Notes: generated by a model not told the origin, from the letters alone. A stretch of 64,000 nt of DNA from Acanthosepion pharaonis (GCA_903632075.3 CAHIKZ030003327.1:2195001-2259000), one strand, 5' to 3'. Counted from the stretch's first letter, positions 47,141-58,506 are shown. Numbers and translations are program-made.

Positions 47141-47480
47141 TGGAAAGAATCGTTTATTAATGACTTTTAAAAGTTCAGGTTCTTACAACTTTCACTATTT
47201 CTTAGCAAATCTTCTATTAGTACAATATGGAATATTTAATAATAAAATTGATAAAATTATAACAGGAAGGAAAAAAGAAAATAAATGAAATCGACTAATA
47301 TATATATACTCAAAACGCATTATTTCAATTAAAATTTTAACGACCCCTCTCCTTCATGTGTATGTGTAATCGTATTATCGTAAACATCACTTTAGTCTGA
47401 GGAAGACCTAAAGAACGAAATCTTATTCTCCACTTTGTCATAGATTTTCCTAAAATTGTTTTGATATGCACAAGTTCATA
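46566..47480. repeat. Short (TA)n and (GATA)n arrays in spacer
   Basis: TA runs at about 46608-46656 and (GATA)n at about 47107-47140. The rest is unrecognised. Confidence 0.7.
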
Positions 47481-47482
47481 TA

Positions 47483-47486
<4 letters not shown>

Positions 47487-47533
<47 letters not shown>
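47487..47533. repeat. (TA)n microsatellite
   Basis: About 46 bases of TA. Confidence 0.95.
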
Positions 47534-47536
<3 letters not shown>

Positions 47537-47734
47537 GATGATGAGACAAATTGTAAATGCATAAACCATGTGTTTTGTCAAGCGCATCTGTTCCCTCTGG
47601 CTTCCTCAGTTAAAATCAAACATAGACAACATTGTATCTAAGGAAAATGCGTTGTTTTATTTGTGGACAAGTTGGGACCAAATAAATTAAATAATTACCT
47701 TGCCACATCCAACGCTCAGATTCAAGATAGTGTT

Positions 47735-47792
47735 TGTTCTCTGTTTGTTTGTTTGTTTGTTTGTTTGTTTGTTTATATATATATATATATAT

Positions 47793-47833
<41 letters not shown>
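47735..47833. repeat. (GTTT)n-(TA)n microsatellite
   Basis: About ten GTTT units lead into two TA runs. Confidence 0.95.
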
Positions 47834-47835
<2 letters not shown>

Positions 47836-48240
47836 TTATAAAATGTAGTTTTAAGGTTTCCTATATTTATGGGTTAAAGTGCTCAATATCAGAGCTAGAG
47901 TGTATGTAAATATAAATGTCGACATTGAAGTCAATACACACAGTCAACAGTCATATGCACTGTGTTTGCTCAACTATTTATATATAAAGGACAATGATGC
48001 ATTGTAGGTAATATATTGTATGGCATTGTGAGTAACCTATTGTATTATACTAACCATTGTTTTGGTGTGGGGTAACGGTTTAGTTTCCAATTAATCTCGG
48101 GGCTATTGAGTGGAAATAATTCTGGATCCGAATGCAGTTATATGTCTAGTTATAGTTTTGTTAGTTAACGTTTTTATTTATTATTCATTATTTTCTTATT
48201 TTCAACATTTTCCTGTGTATGTCTGTGTGTCCGTTGTTTT
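47834..48240. repeat. Family F element, long form
   Basis: TTTAAGGTTTCCTATATTTA, CAATATCAGAGCTAGAG, TGTAAATATAAATGTCGACA is family F read in tail-to-head direction; the hammerhead end is too decayed to score. 48040-48240 (GGGGTAACGGTTTAG, GGAAATAATTCTGGATCC) matches 28660-28780. Confidence 0.6.
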
Positions 48241-48488
48241 GTTCACTTGTTTATTTATTACTTAGTTTATTTATTTGTTTGGATTAATTTAATTTCTTTG
48301 TTTTTTTTATTTATTTTATTTATTTTCGTTTATTCTTGTTCGTTTTCAGTTTTCGATTTTTAAGTAACGAGAAAAAAATTGTTTCCAAACAAGAATAAAA
48401 ATAAATAAATTGATCCCAACAAATAAATAAGTAAATAAACTAAATCAAACATAAATATTTTAACAAACCCCATGTGACCGTGTACATA
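48241..48488. other. T-rich spacer
   Basis: T-rich and TTTA-rich sequence with a partial inverted match between GTTTATTTATTTGTTTGG (48267) and CAACAAATAAATAAGTAAAT (48419). Confidence 0.4.
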
Positions 48489-48489
48489 G

Positions 48490-48697
48490 TTGTATCACGC
48501 AATAACATCAACTATGAACATGGTCACAATGTCCTGACCGTGTTTGAAAAATAAAACATTCCTATAATTATAGACACATATATAAATACCCATATATTCA
48601 GTTGAAAATATAACAAATAATAATCGCCCTTGACAGTGGCTAAAAGAATAGCCGAAAATGATCGGATATCGCAGCACCTTGTCAGTTGTCTTTAATG

Positions 48698-48740
<43 letters not shown>
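48490..48740 (+). repeat. Family G repeat ending in (TA)n
   Basis: ATCAACTATGAACATGGTCA, CAATGTCCTGACCGTGTTTG, ACATTCCTATAATTAT, CTTGACAGTGGCTAAAAGAA, TAGCCGAAAATGATCGGATA, CACCTTGTCAGTTGTCTTTA, ATGAAA, then TA from about 48698. Confidence 0.75.
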
Positions 48741-48741
<1 letters not shown>

Positions 48742-49180
48742 GGGAGTCAATGAGTTGGATGTATGTACTTCGGTACGCGTTAGGTTAGGGCGGAGTCGCA
48801 AACGGACAGACATATGCTTTAGAGATTGTAAGACGGTATAAGATGGAGTAACTTAAGCAAGAGGATTTGCCAAATGGGTAAGGTAAATTTGAGAAATCAG
48901 ACAAGGCATTACGAGAAGGCCAATTTCCAAGTGTTGCTCTAAATAAATCCCCTTTTCAAAATATACATGAAGCCTGTGGGTACTGGGTAATCAGGAACGA
49001 AGACAGAAAAAGAGAAAGAATTGGAAGTGGGTCAGTAGAAAGCTCGCCTAGAGATACAAACCCTTCAAAGTTTTGGTGTGCCACTAAAAAAAAAAGGGAG
49101 AGAGAAAGAGAAATACGGGAGCCCTTCTTCTCGATGGAGCTTTCCTTTCACGTGTCAACCGGCCTTCTTTCAACACGTTC
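48741..49180. other. Spacer, nothing recognised
   Basis: No gene or repeat family is recognised. An A-rich run lies at 49086-49096. Confidence 0.4.
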
Positions 49181-49320
49181 AACAGACACGTCACTGTATT
49201 CCCACGCCTTAACTCAACATGTGTGTAACTAGAATGCTGTGGGAAGGGGTTCGAATCCAGGCTAAAATCGCAACGAATACACCATGGCTGAAGAATAAAA
49301 ATAAAACAAAAAAGGTATTT
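49180..49320 (+). repeat. tRNA-derived SINE 3' half
   Basis: AATGCTGTGGGAAGGGGTTC and GAATCCAGGC give a canonical B box (GGTTCGAATCC). It is followed by AATACACCATGGCTGAAGAA and an A-rich end. No clear A box is seen upstream. Confidence 0.5.
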
Positions 49321-49441
49321 GATAAGAAAATCCTCACACATACATGCATACTGGCATATACACACATCACAAAGAAAGACACGTACAAACACTCTCTCTC
49401 TTTCCTTATATATATTATACACACACACGAACAGACGCACA

Positions 49442-49448
<7 letters not shown>

Positions 49449-49528
<80 letters not shown>

Positions 49529-49616
49529 TCGTTCAACGATAATGTTATAAAACTTATCAGACGTTACGAAAAAACATTTTACATAAAATAAACTTGTCTA
49601 TATTATTTAATGAAAC

Positions 49617-49650
<34 letters not shown>
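49449..49650. repeat. (TA)n arrays around a family G 3' end
   Basis: TA at about 49449-49528 and 49621-49647. 49540-49622 (GACGTTACGAAAAAACATTT, CTTGTCTATATTATTTAATG, AAACGTGTATATA) is the terminal part of family G. Confidence 0.75.
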
Positions 49651-49651
<1 letters not shown>

Positions 49652-49784
49652 GAAATGGACAGAGTCCGACAATTTATTTTATCAAAGACATTTTTATGTT
49701 TAACGTTCTTTTTTATAGATACAAGTATTTAAGTAAATGCTCTGTTTATAATAAACAGTATTAAATAACATTTACATTTACCGG

Positions 49785-49890
49785 CCTGAATGTCCGAGAA
49801 ATTTTCATAGAAAATATTCGAACCTGCATCCTATACGGAACCGTCATTTACGCTGACGTGCCTTACCAATCGACCTCAAAGGAGCGTTCG
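49785..49890 (-). repeat. tRNA-derived SINE head
   Basis: On the minus strand, GAGGTCGATTGGTAAGGCA (D-arm and A-box-like) is followed about 45 bases later by GATGCAGGTTCGAATATTTT (T-arm and B box). The acceptor and anticodon stems are not intact. Different from the 5S-tRNA SINE. Confidence 0.5.
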
Positions 49891-49944
49891 GTAGGCAAGG
49901 TCGAATTTACTGCTTATAAACTTCAATCTTCCATGAATCTCGTA

Positions 49945-50480
49945 CATTCATGACTGCTCTGGCGTATCAAATGTAAACAAAATTTCTCGGTAGGGCCGAA
50001 CGAACTGTCTTCTGCCCGTCAGGGTCCGAACGAACTCTCTTCTGCCCGCCAGGGTCTGAACTACTGGGCACTCATCTCTGCCGTCCGAGGCTGAACTGAT
50101 TTCTGCCTCTTGGGGCCTCGTTTTTATTGACGCCGTCAAAAACCGGGTTGGGTCTGTTGGCGTCGGGGAGTTCCTCGATAATTCTAAATACATATCCACC
50201 TCTTTTATTTCTGGTTAGGGATTTTCCACTCTTTTCCATTTTTGGTAACTTTTTTCTCACTCCCACTTTCTCACCATGCTTCTGAAGGGCGTGAACTGCC
50301 CTCCCCACTTCTTCGTAGTGGCTTCTCATACTTATACTCAGGATGGGGGCGTCGACAGTCTTCTTCGTGCGTCACGTGACCACTCTCGGCCAATGATGTC
50401 TTGGTCAGGTATCTTTCCTCCTCCTTCGTGCGTCATGTGATCACCACTTGGCCAATGACGTCTTAGTCGGGCGTGAACAA
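49945..50480. promoter_or_regulatory. G+C-rich promoter-like block with tandem repeats
   Basis: Two 30-bp repeats (CCGAACGAACTGTCTTCTGC...AGGGT at 49996 and 50026) and weaker further units lie at the lower end. At the upper end a 61-bp offset duplication (CTTCGTGCGTCACGTGAC at 50363, CTTCGTGCGTCATGTGAT at 50424) carries an E-box TCACGTGA (50372-50379), CCAAT boxes at 50390-50394 and 50452-50456, and a CRE-like TGACGTC at 50456-50462. The minus strand downstream is open for about 85 codons with no domain I recognise. It could be a minus-strand host promoter with first exon, or part of a retroelement lying upstream of the pol remnant. Confidence 0.35.
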
Positions 50481-51220
50481 CCCGCGGCTTTGTTTTGGAA
50501 AAAGAAATACCTTGTTTAACTAAAAAATTAATGATCTCTCCTCTTTCTTTTTCTTTCTTTCAAATCGCCGTTATCATGAACGGATAATGTGACAACTCTT
50601 TGTTCAACACGTGGCGTTTGTCAAGCAGTTTATCGCTAATGCATCAGACGGCTGGGTTTTTCCGACATGGTCTCAGAAAGGAATTTTCTCCAAGTTTTCA
50701 GCCAGTCTGACGTCTCCGAGGCAACAATAAAAACATTTCTTATTCCATTCATTTTCCTTCGGTTCATGTGTCTGATAACAAAATTTTATTATCGCAGGGC
50801 AAAAGTCTGTTTTGTCGAAAAGAGCTTAACTAGTGAGACTACTTGTGTAGGATTTTAATTTTCCATACCCAGCTAAGGCTCCAAGCTACACCTGTGTTTT
50901 GTCAATTATCAAAATCTAACGTTTTCAAGTGGACTTTCTTTGGTGAACATTTCTTGATAACACAATTCCATTCGCACAGGACAAGTGGGAAATCGGTCAA
51001 TGCTTGCTCGCAGGTGGCCTTTAATTTTGATAGTAAGATGCCTTCTCGTACCAATAGTTTAGATAACACTTCCCTACCCACTCAATCTCATTGGCATGGT
51101 AATGACACTCCTTTCGGCATTTGCCACTTATCCAAAATAACCCCCTTTTTTTTATTGCCTCTTAAGCCGTGTGCCTATGATCCGTCTCGCATTACTTGTT
51201 CCTAACTTTCTTCTTTTCTT
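50481..51220. other. Possible gag-side region of the Ty3/gypsy remnant, unrecognised
   Basis: Open frames at 50667-50858 and 50843-51205 lack zinc knuckles or a protease DTG motif. I cannot show that they belong to the retroelement. Confidence 0.25.
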
Positions 51221-51232
51221 TCCTTTCATTTT

Positions 51233-52130
51233 TTGCCTTACTTTCTCTGCTTGGATGCATGGTGCCACATAATACTTACAGTAACACGAAATGGAGTTAC
51301 CAAAAAGCTCAAAGCCTACGTATTAAAAACTTCAGTTAACTTATTTGGAACAGATTGGATAGAAAAATTCAATCTTTGGGATTGCCCAATGAGTACATTT
51401 TGTCGCAAGATACAAAATACAACGTCCAATTTGGTAAATCTAAAAAAAGAACTCAAACAGCAATTTCCCCAGGTTTTTTCTGGCGGCCTTGGGAAATGTA
51501 CTAAAATGAAAGCTAAGTTCAAGGTGAATGACGGTGCACTACCGGTATTCAAAAAGAAACGAAATATCCCTTTCGCTGCTCTAGATCAAATCAACAAAGA
51601 GTTAGATAGACTCGAACAAGCAGGTATTCTGTCAAAAACAGATTTCAGCGAGTGGGCAGCACCTACGGTCTACGTAAAAAAGAAGTCCACTCAAATACGA
51701 GTATGCGCAGATTTTTCCACAGGGTTAAACGATGCCTTGCAAGATCACCACTATCCTCTCCCAAGCCATGAAGAAATTTTCAATAAACTCAATGGTGGAA
51801 AAATTTTTTTCTAAAATCGACCTCTCGGACGCATACCTTCAGATAGAGGTGGAAGAAGAAAGTTCCAAATTGCTCTGCATAAACACCCATAGAGAGTTGT
51901 ACAAATACAACAGGCTGGCTTTTGGAGTAAAGGTTGCGCCTGCAATTTTCCAGCAGGTCATGGACGCCATGCTGGGCGACCTTGACTACGCAACAGCCTA
52001 TTTGGATGATATACAGGTTACTAGTAAAACTACGGCAGAGCACCGGAACCATATAATAAACGTATTCGGAAAGTTACAAGAATACGGATTTAAAGTTAAG
52101 GAGGAAAAGTGTGACTTTTTCTTACCAGAG
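51233..52130 (+). pseudogene. Ty3/gypsy-type pol remnant (protease end to RT), frameshifted and truncated
   Basis: The first frame (51233-51814) starts inside the protease: LKAYVLK, LFGTDWIEKFNLWD. It continues through the linker with FPQVF and KKKRNIPFA into the RT: ELDRLEQAGI, SEWAAPTVYVKKK, RVCADF. A one-base gain in the T run at about 51804-51811 shifts the frame. The second frame carries DLSDAYLQI (motif A), LAFGVKVAPAIFQQVMD (motif B) and the catalytic YLDD followed by IQVTS (motif C; usually YxDDILV). The protein stops soon after KCDFFLPE at about 52131, where the right inverted arm begins, so the connection, RNase H and integrase domains are missing. No LTRs were found. Confidence 0.85.
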
Positions 52131-53340
52131 AACTCGAAAGTGAAAGCCATATTGATTGTGTGAAAGAAGACTACGTGAATTGTGATGCGAATTAATTCTT
52201 AGGTGATTAGAGCATCTAAGACATTGCCAAAATAGATACATGACTAAATGGGCGATAATTTGAGGTTCAGAACTTGAAAGAAAAATCTTCAAGATATTTT
52301 AGAAAATAGATTAATGATTGTAAGTTATAGAGAATATTTTCCAATAATATTGAAACATAATTTGAGATCACACAATGTTTTGTTTGACGCAGGAATTGAT
52401 TATTCCTTATTATGTCATTTGTGTAGGCTTTTCCTTTTGTATATGGATCTTTTTTTTTTAAAATCGTAGAATACAGTAAGGTTCCAAATTCTAAAGTGCT
52501 AGATAAATTCCACGAGAGATTCTTAAATGATTTTCGACTTGACCAAGAAAAGAATGAAACACAACTGCGATTCCATATATTCAAAGCAGAGCACAACAAA
52601 TATGAGAACTAGTTTATCAACTTTCCTAAACAATTGTTATTTAGAAATTGAAAAAATCTTGTCTGCTTGTTATTATCACCTCATTCAAACATTTTTTCCT
52701 TTTCAAAATCCTTTTGAGTTTTGAAAACAGCAAATCGATGTAGTATGATCTTCCGTGTAGAGGGGATGATTTATACACTCAAACCAGAAATTCTTCAACA
52801 AATATATCATTTTCTAGTCTTGTGTGCAGACGCATTGATCTGCAAATAGGAAAGAGTTTTTTGCAGCTTCCTTCGTCGTTTTTTCTGTTAACACCTTTAA
52901 TTAGTACATCAAGTTTTATAGGATTTACCTCGCCGAACAATCATCTTCCGTGTTTTCTGTTCCATGAAAACGTAGGTTATTATGTCTCTCCACAACTTCC
53001 TATCCCTTAATAAGTACAGCATGTTTGATTCTACGTTAACTGTTTGGCTCTTCTGGCGATTCGATATACCGTATCGCTTCACAAATTCCCATCCTTTCTA
53101 GCTCTTGTATGTAAGGTCGTCGATGAAGATGTGAATCAACGTAGGTCCGAGGGTAGACCCCTTGGTGGTCTATTAATCTTCTAGAAGCGTGTCCGTTCAA
53201 CAGAACCTGCATTACACGATTTGTTAGAAACAATTGAATTAAAATAAATATTCAGAGTTTCCGTAACTTTTGAACTTTTGAGGAAGGCCAGCATGTCAAA
53301 TGCTATGGAACGCGACATATTTAATCTTGCTGATTAAAAG
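52131..53340 (-). mobile_element. Non-LTR retrotransposon fragments (right inverted arm)
   Basis: 53340-53035 (minus) reads HAGLPQKFKSYGNSEYLF and FLTNRVMQVLLNGHASRR, then in another frame STLGPTLIHIFIDDLTYKS, a central RT piece. RKLWRDIITYVFMEQ follows near 53010-52965. 53010-52131 is then the inverse of 43223-44121, ending in the RT blocks NYRP (near 52245) and NQYGF (near 52155) and stopping abruptly at 52131 inside the gypsy remnant. The RT part thus precedes its own upstream region on this strand, so at least two fragments are joined. Confidence 0.65.
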
Positions 53341-54270
53341 ATACAATGTAGTTTGAGCTGTTCTACTATGTAATTATTGCTTTTATAGACCAAAGTAAGC
53401 ATAATACGTCTCTAGTATGGTCGTCCCTGCTAAAATAGTTGTGTTTTCCTCAACTAGTTGTTGTTGTTTGACGCTATATAAAATGCTTTCGGATAATTCA
53501 TCAGCCTGCAGTATGACAAAGACAATATCTTATGCCAACTTCCTTTTGAGGTTGCTCTTGGGCCACACTAAGCTCAACTGAAGAAACACCCATTGGCTTC
53601 ATTTCTGGATTAGATTCTTACGTATTGACTTACGGCGCCAAAGTTTAAATTTCGATCCCGGATAAAAGCCAGGTTTATATTTATATGCTTGAAAAGGTCA
53701 TTTTTACTTGGAAAATAGATGAATACTTTCATACAAAGCTGATTTCTCTCACTTCTATTTGGCTTTGTATTTCAAGAGGCGATGGCTACTCAATTACAAT
53801 GTTGGGCTGTTGGGCACCTACACTGGTCGGGGATGATTACCTTCAATATCTTGCAGATCTCATTGTGACTGCAAAGAATACATCCCTCGGAAGCTGCCCC
53901 CACATCAATGATTTTATACCAAACTAACCTTAGCTAATTTAATATCTTCTAAAAAGGTCTATGCAGACTGGATGACTACGACACCGGCTGTCCCTTGTGT
54001 ATGTTCCAAAGATGTTGAATTTTGTATTTGGGAATTATCTAAATAATAACAAAGTTTCATCCTGTGCTGAGGCCGATGAGAGGACAAGATGGACATCATA
54101 AGAATAAAGGGGAGAGGAAATCTTTTTCAGATTTCATGTCATGAATATTGAATCGTCGTGGCAGGAAAATCCGCAACTTGTCTAAATTATGCATTAAGCC
54201 GAAAATGTTTTGTTTCCATTGATTTTTATCGAGCATTGTTTTTTTAAACAAATGGACTTCTTCCTGTCTT
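53341..54270. other. Spacer, nothing recognised
   Basis: Open frames near 53685-53927 have no recognisable domain. Part of 53341-53600 may still belong to the retrotransposon. Confidence 0.35.
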
Positions 54271-54279
54271 TTTATATTT

Positions 54280-54770
54280 CTATTCTCTCTCTCTCACACA
54301 CACACACACTCTCTCTCTCTCTTTCTCTCTATCTCTCTCTTTCTCTCTATCTCTCTCTCTCTCTTTTTTTTCTCTGTCATTTTACGTTCGGTCTTTTTTT
54401 TTCGTTTCTTTTTATATCTTTTTCTCATTTCATTTTTTTTTAATTATTTTTCTAATTTGCAATATTTTATTGAAGCTTTTCTAACCATTTTTGTTTACTT
54501 CATTTTTTTTCAAGGGATTTATTATTTTTTAATTTTTTTTCCTTTTTTTCATATCCTCTTCAATCTCCTTCTTCTTCTTCTTCTTTCGGTCATTTTCAAA
54601 TAATTCATTACTCTTTAAATTTCATACTTTCTTTCATTTTCATTTCTTCAGTTTTGTCTTTTCTTCCTTTTTTCTCATTTCATTTCCAAATTCTTCTTTC
54701 TTTTACATTCGCAGTTTTTATTCCTAATTTTCTTTCATTTTAATTGCTTATTTTTCTTTTCTTTGTCGAC
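54280..54770. repeat. (TC)/(CA) microsatellite and T-rich tract
   Basis: TC and CA repeats at about 54280-54370 are followed by 400 bases of T-rich sequence with TTC runs. Confidence 0.85.
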
Positions 54771-54939
54771 AGCAACCCAGCCTGTATTTTTCTACGTTAA
54801 GCGTGCTTAACGATTAAGCCACGAGAAGCCATCATAATAAAGATGCGTTATGCTATTTAAAAATGCGCATCTTCCATGGTTCCTTTCGAAATCTATATCA
54901 GATAACTTTAATTTTGTAACCGAAATCTAAAAAAGATAC

Positions 54940-55655
54940 ATTTTAAAGCAATTAATGAATAACAGAAAATATGCAATCTTTAAATAAAGAGCATTCATAT
55001 AAGATATTAATAATACCAAATAATCAATTTAAGACTTTAATAATACTAACTAAACATCAATAGAGAGCTATATTAAATCAAAATAAATCTTACAATTAGA
55101 ATAGTAAGTCATATAAGATATTGGATAATAATGCACATTTCAAGATAAAAATACTGTTGATAATATTAACCAGTGTAATTATAAGAATTCCAACGGATGT
55201 TCATTACGTAACCAATGTTTAACAACCTCTCTTGTTTATCTAAGTACTATTTCTACAACGGAGAATCCTACTCTTGATAAATTTTACATTGGTAGTACTA
55301 AGAATGCTTTTAATACTAGTTGGTATTAAGACTGTAAATTGTAGGCATAGTCTACCTTTTAACTTCCAATATGTTTAAACTTTGAATTTGACAATACTTT
55401 TTCCTATAGTAAGAATCAGTAGATGAACTGCGGTGCAGTTTATATGATTTACTATTCAATTTGTACGATTCACTTTGATTTCATATAGTTCTGTATTGAT
55501 GTTTAGTTTAAATGACTAGCATCTTATATAGATGTACAGGTGTTAGTATTATTAATATCTTACATTGATTGGTTGGTATTATTAACATCGTATATGGATG
55601 CACTTTAATTAAACGCTTGCGTATTAATATGCCAAAGTAGTTCTGTATTTTTGAT
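54940..55655. repeat. Large degenerate palindrome
   Basis: 54968-55128 matches the reverse complement of about 55440-55628. Landmark pairs are TTAATAATACCAAATAATCA with the complement of TTGATTGGTTGGTATTATTA, AACATCAATAGAGAGCTATA with the complement of ATATAGTTCTGTATTGATGT, and AGAATAGTAAGTCATATAA with the complement of TATATGATTTACTATTCAA. I judge similarity at about three quarters of positions with indels. The centre is about 310 bases. Probably an old fold-back or inverted transposon pair. Confidence 0.65.
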
Positions 55656-56950
55656 CTGGCTTCTTTTTTTTCAAACCGTTATTTACCTGTTTCTTAAAGG
55701 GACCTTTTATTTATCAACTATAAAAAATGTAATAAGCTGGAAGAGTACATGACTGGTTAGCATTGAGTTAAATTACCTCCCTATCTCTTTGCTTTTACTT
55801 ATTAGAGAAATTGAACGCCAGACTTATATACATGTTACGTAATAATGTAACAAATTGCATCTACCCATAAGGAAATTGTCTAGGATTTGTATGCAGACAA
55901 CTTCGTGTCATGACCTATAATATTTATTTATTTTTATTTTTTTAGGTGAGTTTGAATTTTGCCGTGACTTGATTGGTTAATTACGGCAAAGACCACAGGC
56001 CTATTTTTATTCTGGGCTTCTTTTTTCTCGCAAAAAGAGGAAATATTCTGCTTTTAAAAAGCAAAGGTATGATATATGTATGGGTAAAATTCTAAATTCT
56101 CTTTTCTCTCATTGATGACATTATCGTCTTGCTTGGGGTGAATATATATATATATCCTAATCTCCTACCTCAGTAACCAACAAGTATTGAACTTATTAGA
56201 TACACTAACAAATTGGTTAACCACATGTGCTCGCTAAGCATCACACAGCAGTAGTCGTAAACTGCACCCATCCATATAGGTACCTTCGCACGCACGCATA
56301 TAGATATATAAACGTATTGGGGACAGAAGTTTTCTTATTGCTTTATTAAAACAATGAAAACGTTCTACCCATCCTGGTTATCTTAATTTTGAAACATTTG
56401 GCGAGACTTAACCAATTCTGATTAATATTTTAAAGCACCCGTTGCAGAGCAGTTTTAAGAAACCTAGCTTTCAATACGTGTAGGATATGAAGAATGCCTC
56501 AATATCTTAGCCTTGCGCCATACGCGCCAAGAAATACTGAAATTTTTCAGAGAGATAAACACGCCGAAAACCTTCCCTGTCGTCACTTAGGTCACTTATT
56601 CACTCCGTGGAAGACATTTGAAATCGATACGACGACATTTAAACACACGTATTCTCTCTAATAAACACAAACGTCGCGTGCACAGGAAATTACTTATATA
56701 CAAATGAAAACTTTACTCTCGAAGCAAAACACATTAAAGCAAATATACACATTATGATATACACAAATTGAACGGTGTGATATGAAGATATGCCTCAAGA
56801 TATATAATACACTCGTCTATAGATATTTATTTCGCTTCGTTTATCCAACCTTGGTCATGAATATAGGTCACCCTGTGAGAATTCAACTTACTACACAGAA
56901 AAATCTTCCTGTGAGACAAGGTTACCAACCAATGGGCCATTTCCTTCGTT
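55656..56950. other. A+T-rich spacer, nothing recognised
   Basis: Only a short TA run at about 56143-56155. No gene or repeat family is recognised. Confidence 0.45.
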
Positions 56951-56959
56951 ATTTATGAT

Positions 56960-57310
56960 GAACTTTTTTTGGGGGGGGGCGCAACACTGCACGAGTTGAC
57001 CAACCTTAAGAATCGATCGAGAATGATATTGATGAGAATGTCGTTCATATCTTTTTTTTTATGTCCAGTGTCCATTGATGACATGGGCAAACAAGATTCT
57101 ACACAACTTCCTTTTCTTTTGTAACTGAAAACTTTGCTTCTAACTATTTGCACTCCTTGTTCTGATACCCATTCACGCAAACTCATTAATCGCTATTGCC
57201 ACTCTGTCCCCATTGCCTTTAATCTATCCTGTGCGTGTCAAATTCTCCGAACCCTAATCCATTATTACATATCCTAAAACTTTCAACTATCTCTTTCTGA
57301 ATCTAGCCTA
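56960..57310 (-). mobile_element. RTE-like ORF2 C-terminal remnant
   Basis: The minus strand reads, from about 57190, MSLREWVSEQGVQIVRSKVF, then SCVESCLPMSSMDTGHK, corresponding to the CKWMSEQG ... LWRAMIANVLDGHGT block. Upstream 57310-57200 holds the decayed GHIMRKEGLE region (ATATGTAATAATGGATTAGG, TTCGGAGAATTTGACACGC). Confidence 0.65.
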
Positions 57311-57458
57311 TTGTTTTTACGAATGTATACAAATTTTAATCAGCCAAAGTGCTCCATTCATTTTACTGAAGAGCTTTGCATTAACGCAGGTGGCTGTTCT
57401 TTATAGAATTAGCTTATCACTCAACAGTGCTCAATGGAAATATATTTTCAAGATCTAA

Positions 57459-57459
<1 letters not shown>

Positions 57460-57501
<42 letters not shown>
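57460..57501. repeat. (TA)n microsatellite
   Basis: About 40 bases of TA. Confidence 0.95.
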
Positions 57502-57505
<4 letters not shown>

Positions 57506-58230
57506 AAAGGAAGCAGTGGAGAGCCATGATCACCCACGTCCAAAAAGAATACGAAAACTCCTCATGTATGTCTTAAAATGAATTTCATCCATACATATGC
57601 CAAGAGTTACACAAATGTATGGCGACAACCTTTCGAGTTTCTTCGTTTTCGACTATAAAAGCACCTGTGTGCCTCGAAATGAAAAAAGATGGAAGAGGAG
57701 AAAAGTTAAGCTGGAGTCGTTGGCATAGTTCCAAACGGTCAATAAAGACACATATCAAAGTCGAAGTTTCTCCCACCTCGTGTTTATTTGTTCAATGTAT
57801 GACTCTTTCCTCCATCGGATATCGACTATTTCTTTCATTCATTCATTCATTCATTTTTTTTCTTCTTCTCTTAGTAACAGCTTCGAACTCGAAATCGGCT
57901 AGCCGGATTCGAATTTTAATCGAGTTTGTTACATTCATCTGAAAAGTATGAACCTATCTCTTCCTCCCCCCCCAGCAATGGGTTAAGTAGTAAACCCGAC
58001 TGTATTCAAACAGTCTAAAAGGAGGAAAATTCTGAATGTCAAAACTCTAATAAATGGAATTCCTTAGTGTGGAAACACTTTGTCTTCTAAAGAAAAGAAG
58101 ACCGTTGTCCATATTACAGTAGTTGGGCGTGGGGCCTATCACCCTACCCCGGGGAACAATTCAATTACAGAAATCTCACCATGAGGTACAAAATAAATGG
58201 CATGAATGGACGTCGATGAGCATCGCTTTA
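57502..58230. other. Spacer, nothing recognised
   Basis: Open frames on both strands at 57585-57942 have ordinary composition but no recognisable domain. (ATTC)n at about 57836-57856. Confidence 0.4.
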
Positions 58231-58232
58231 AT

Positions 58233-58498
58233 CAGTGACGTGCAGAGTTTTGTTGATAACCGGTGTGAATCCTTGTATGCTCCTAAAACTCAAGTAGGGT
58301 TGGACGTCTACTTGGTTCTTGCTTAACAAAACACGGATCCGCATTCACACCAACTTGTGGGACTGTAGAGCGCTTGTACATCTAAATTAACTATTCGAAA
58401 TTTAAAAACTATATTTTTATTTCATACTTTGGGTGCCCTCCCTATATGAATGCCCGGGACCGACGTCTCCCCACCCGCCACCATTCTGCACGCTATTG
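58233..58498. mobile_element. hAT-type miniature element (MITE)
   Basis: The left end CAGTGACGTGCAGA (58233-58246) matches the right end read in reverse, CAATAGCGTGCAGA (from 58498). Flanking octamers GCTTTAAT (58225-58232) and GCTTAAAT (58499-58506) agree at seven of eight positions, as expected for the 8-bp duplication made by hAT transposases. CAGTG-type ends are usual for hAT. The 266 bases hold no transposase remnant. Confidence 0.75.
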
Positions 58499-58506
58499 GC
58501 TTAAAT

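Noticed and set aside
49945..52130. Complete gypsy element with LTRs
   Set aside because: No second copy of any upstream block is seen downstream of pol, so LTRs cannot be shown.
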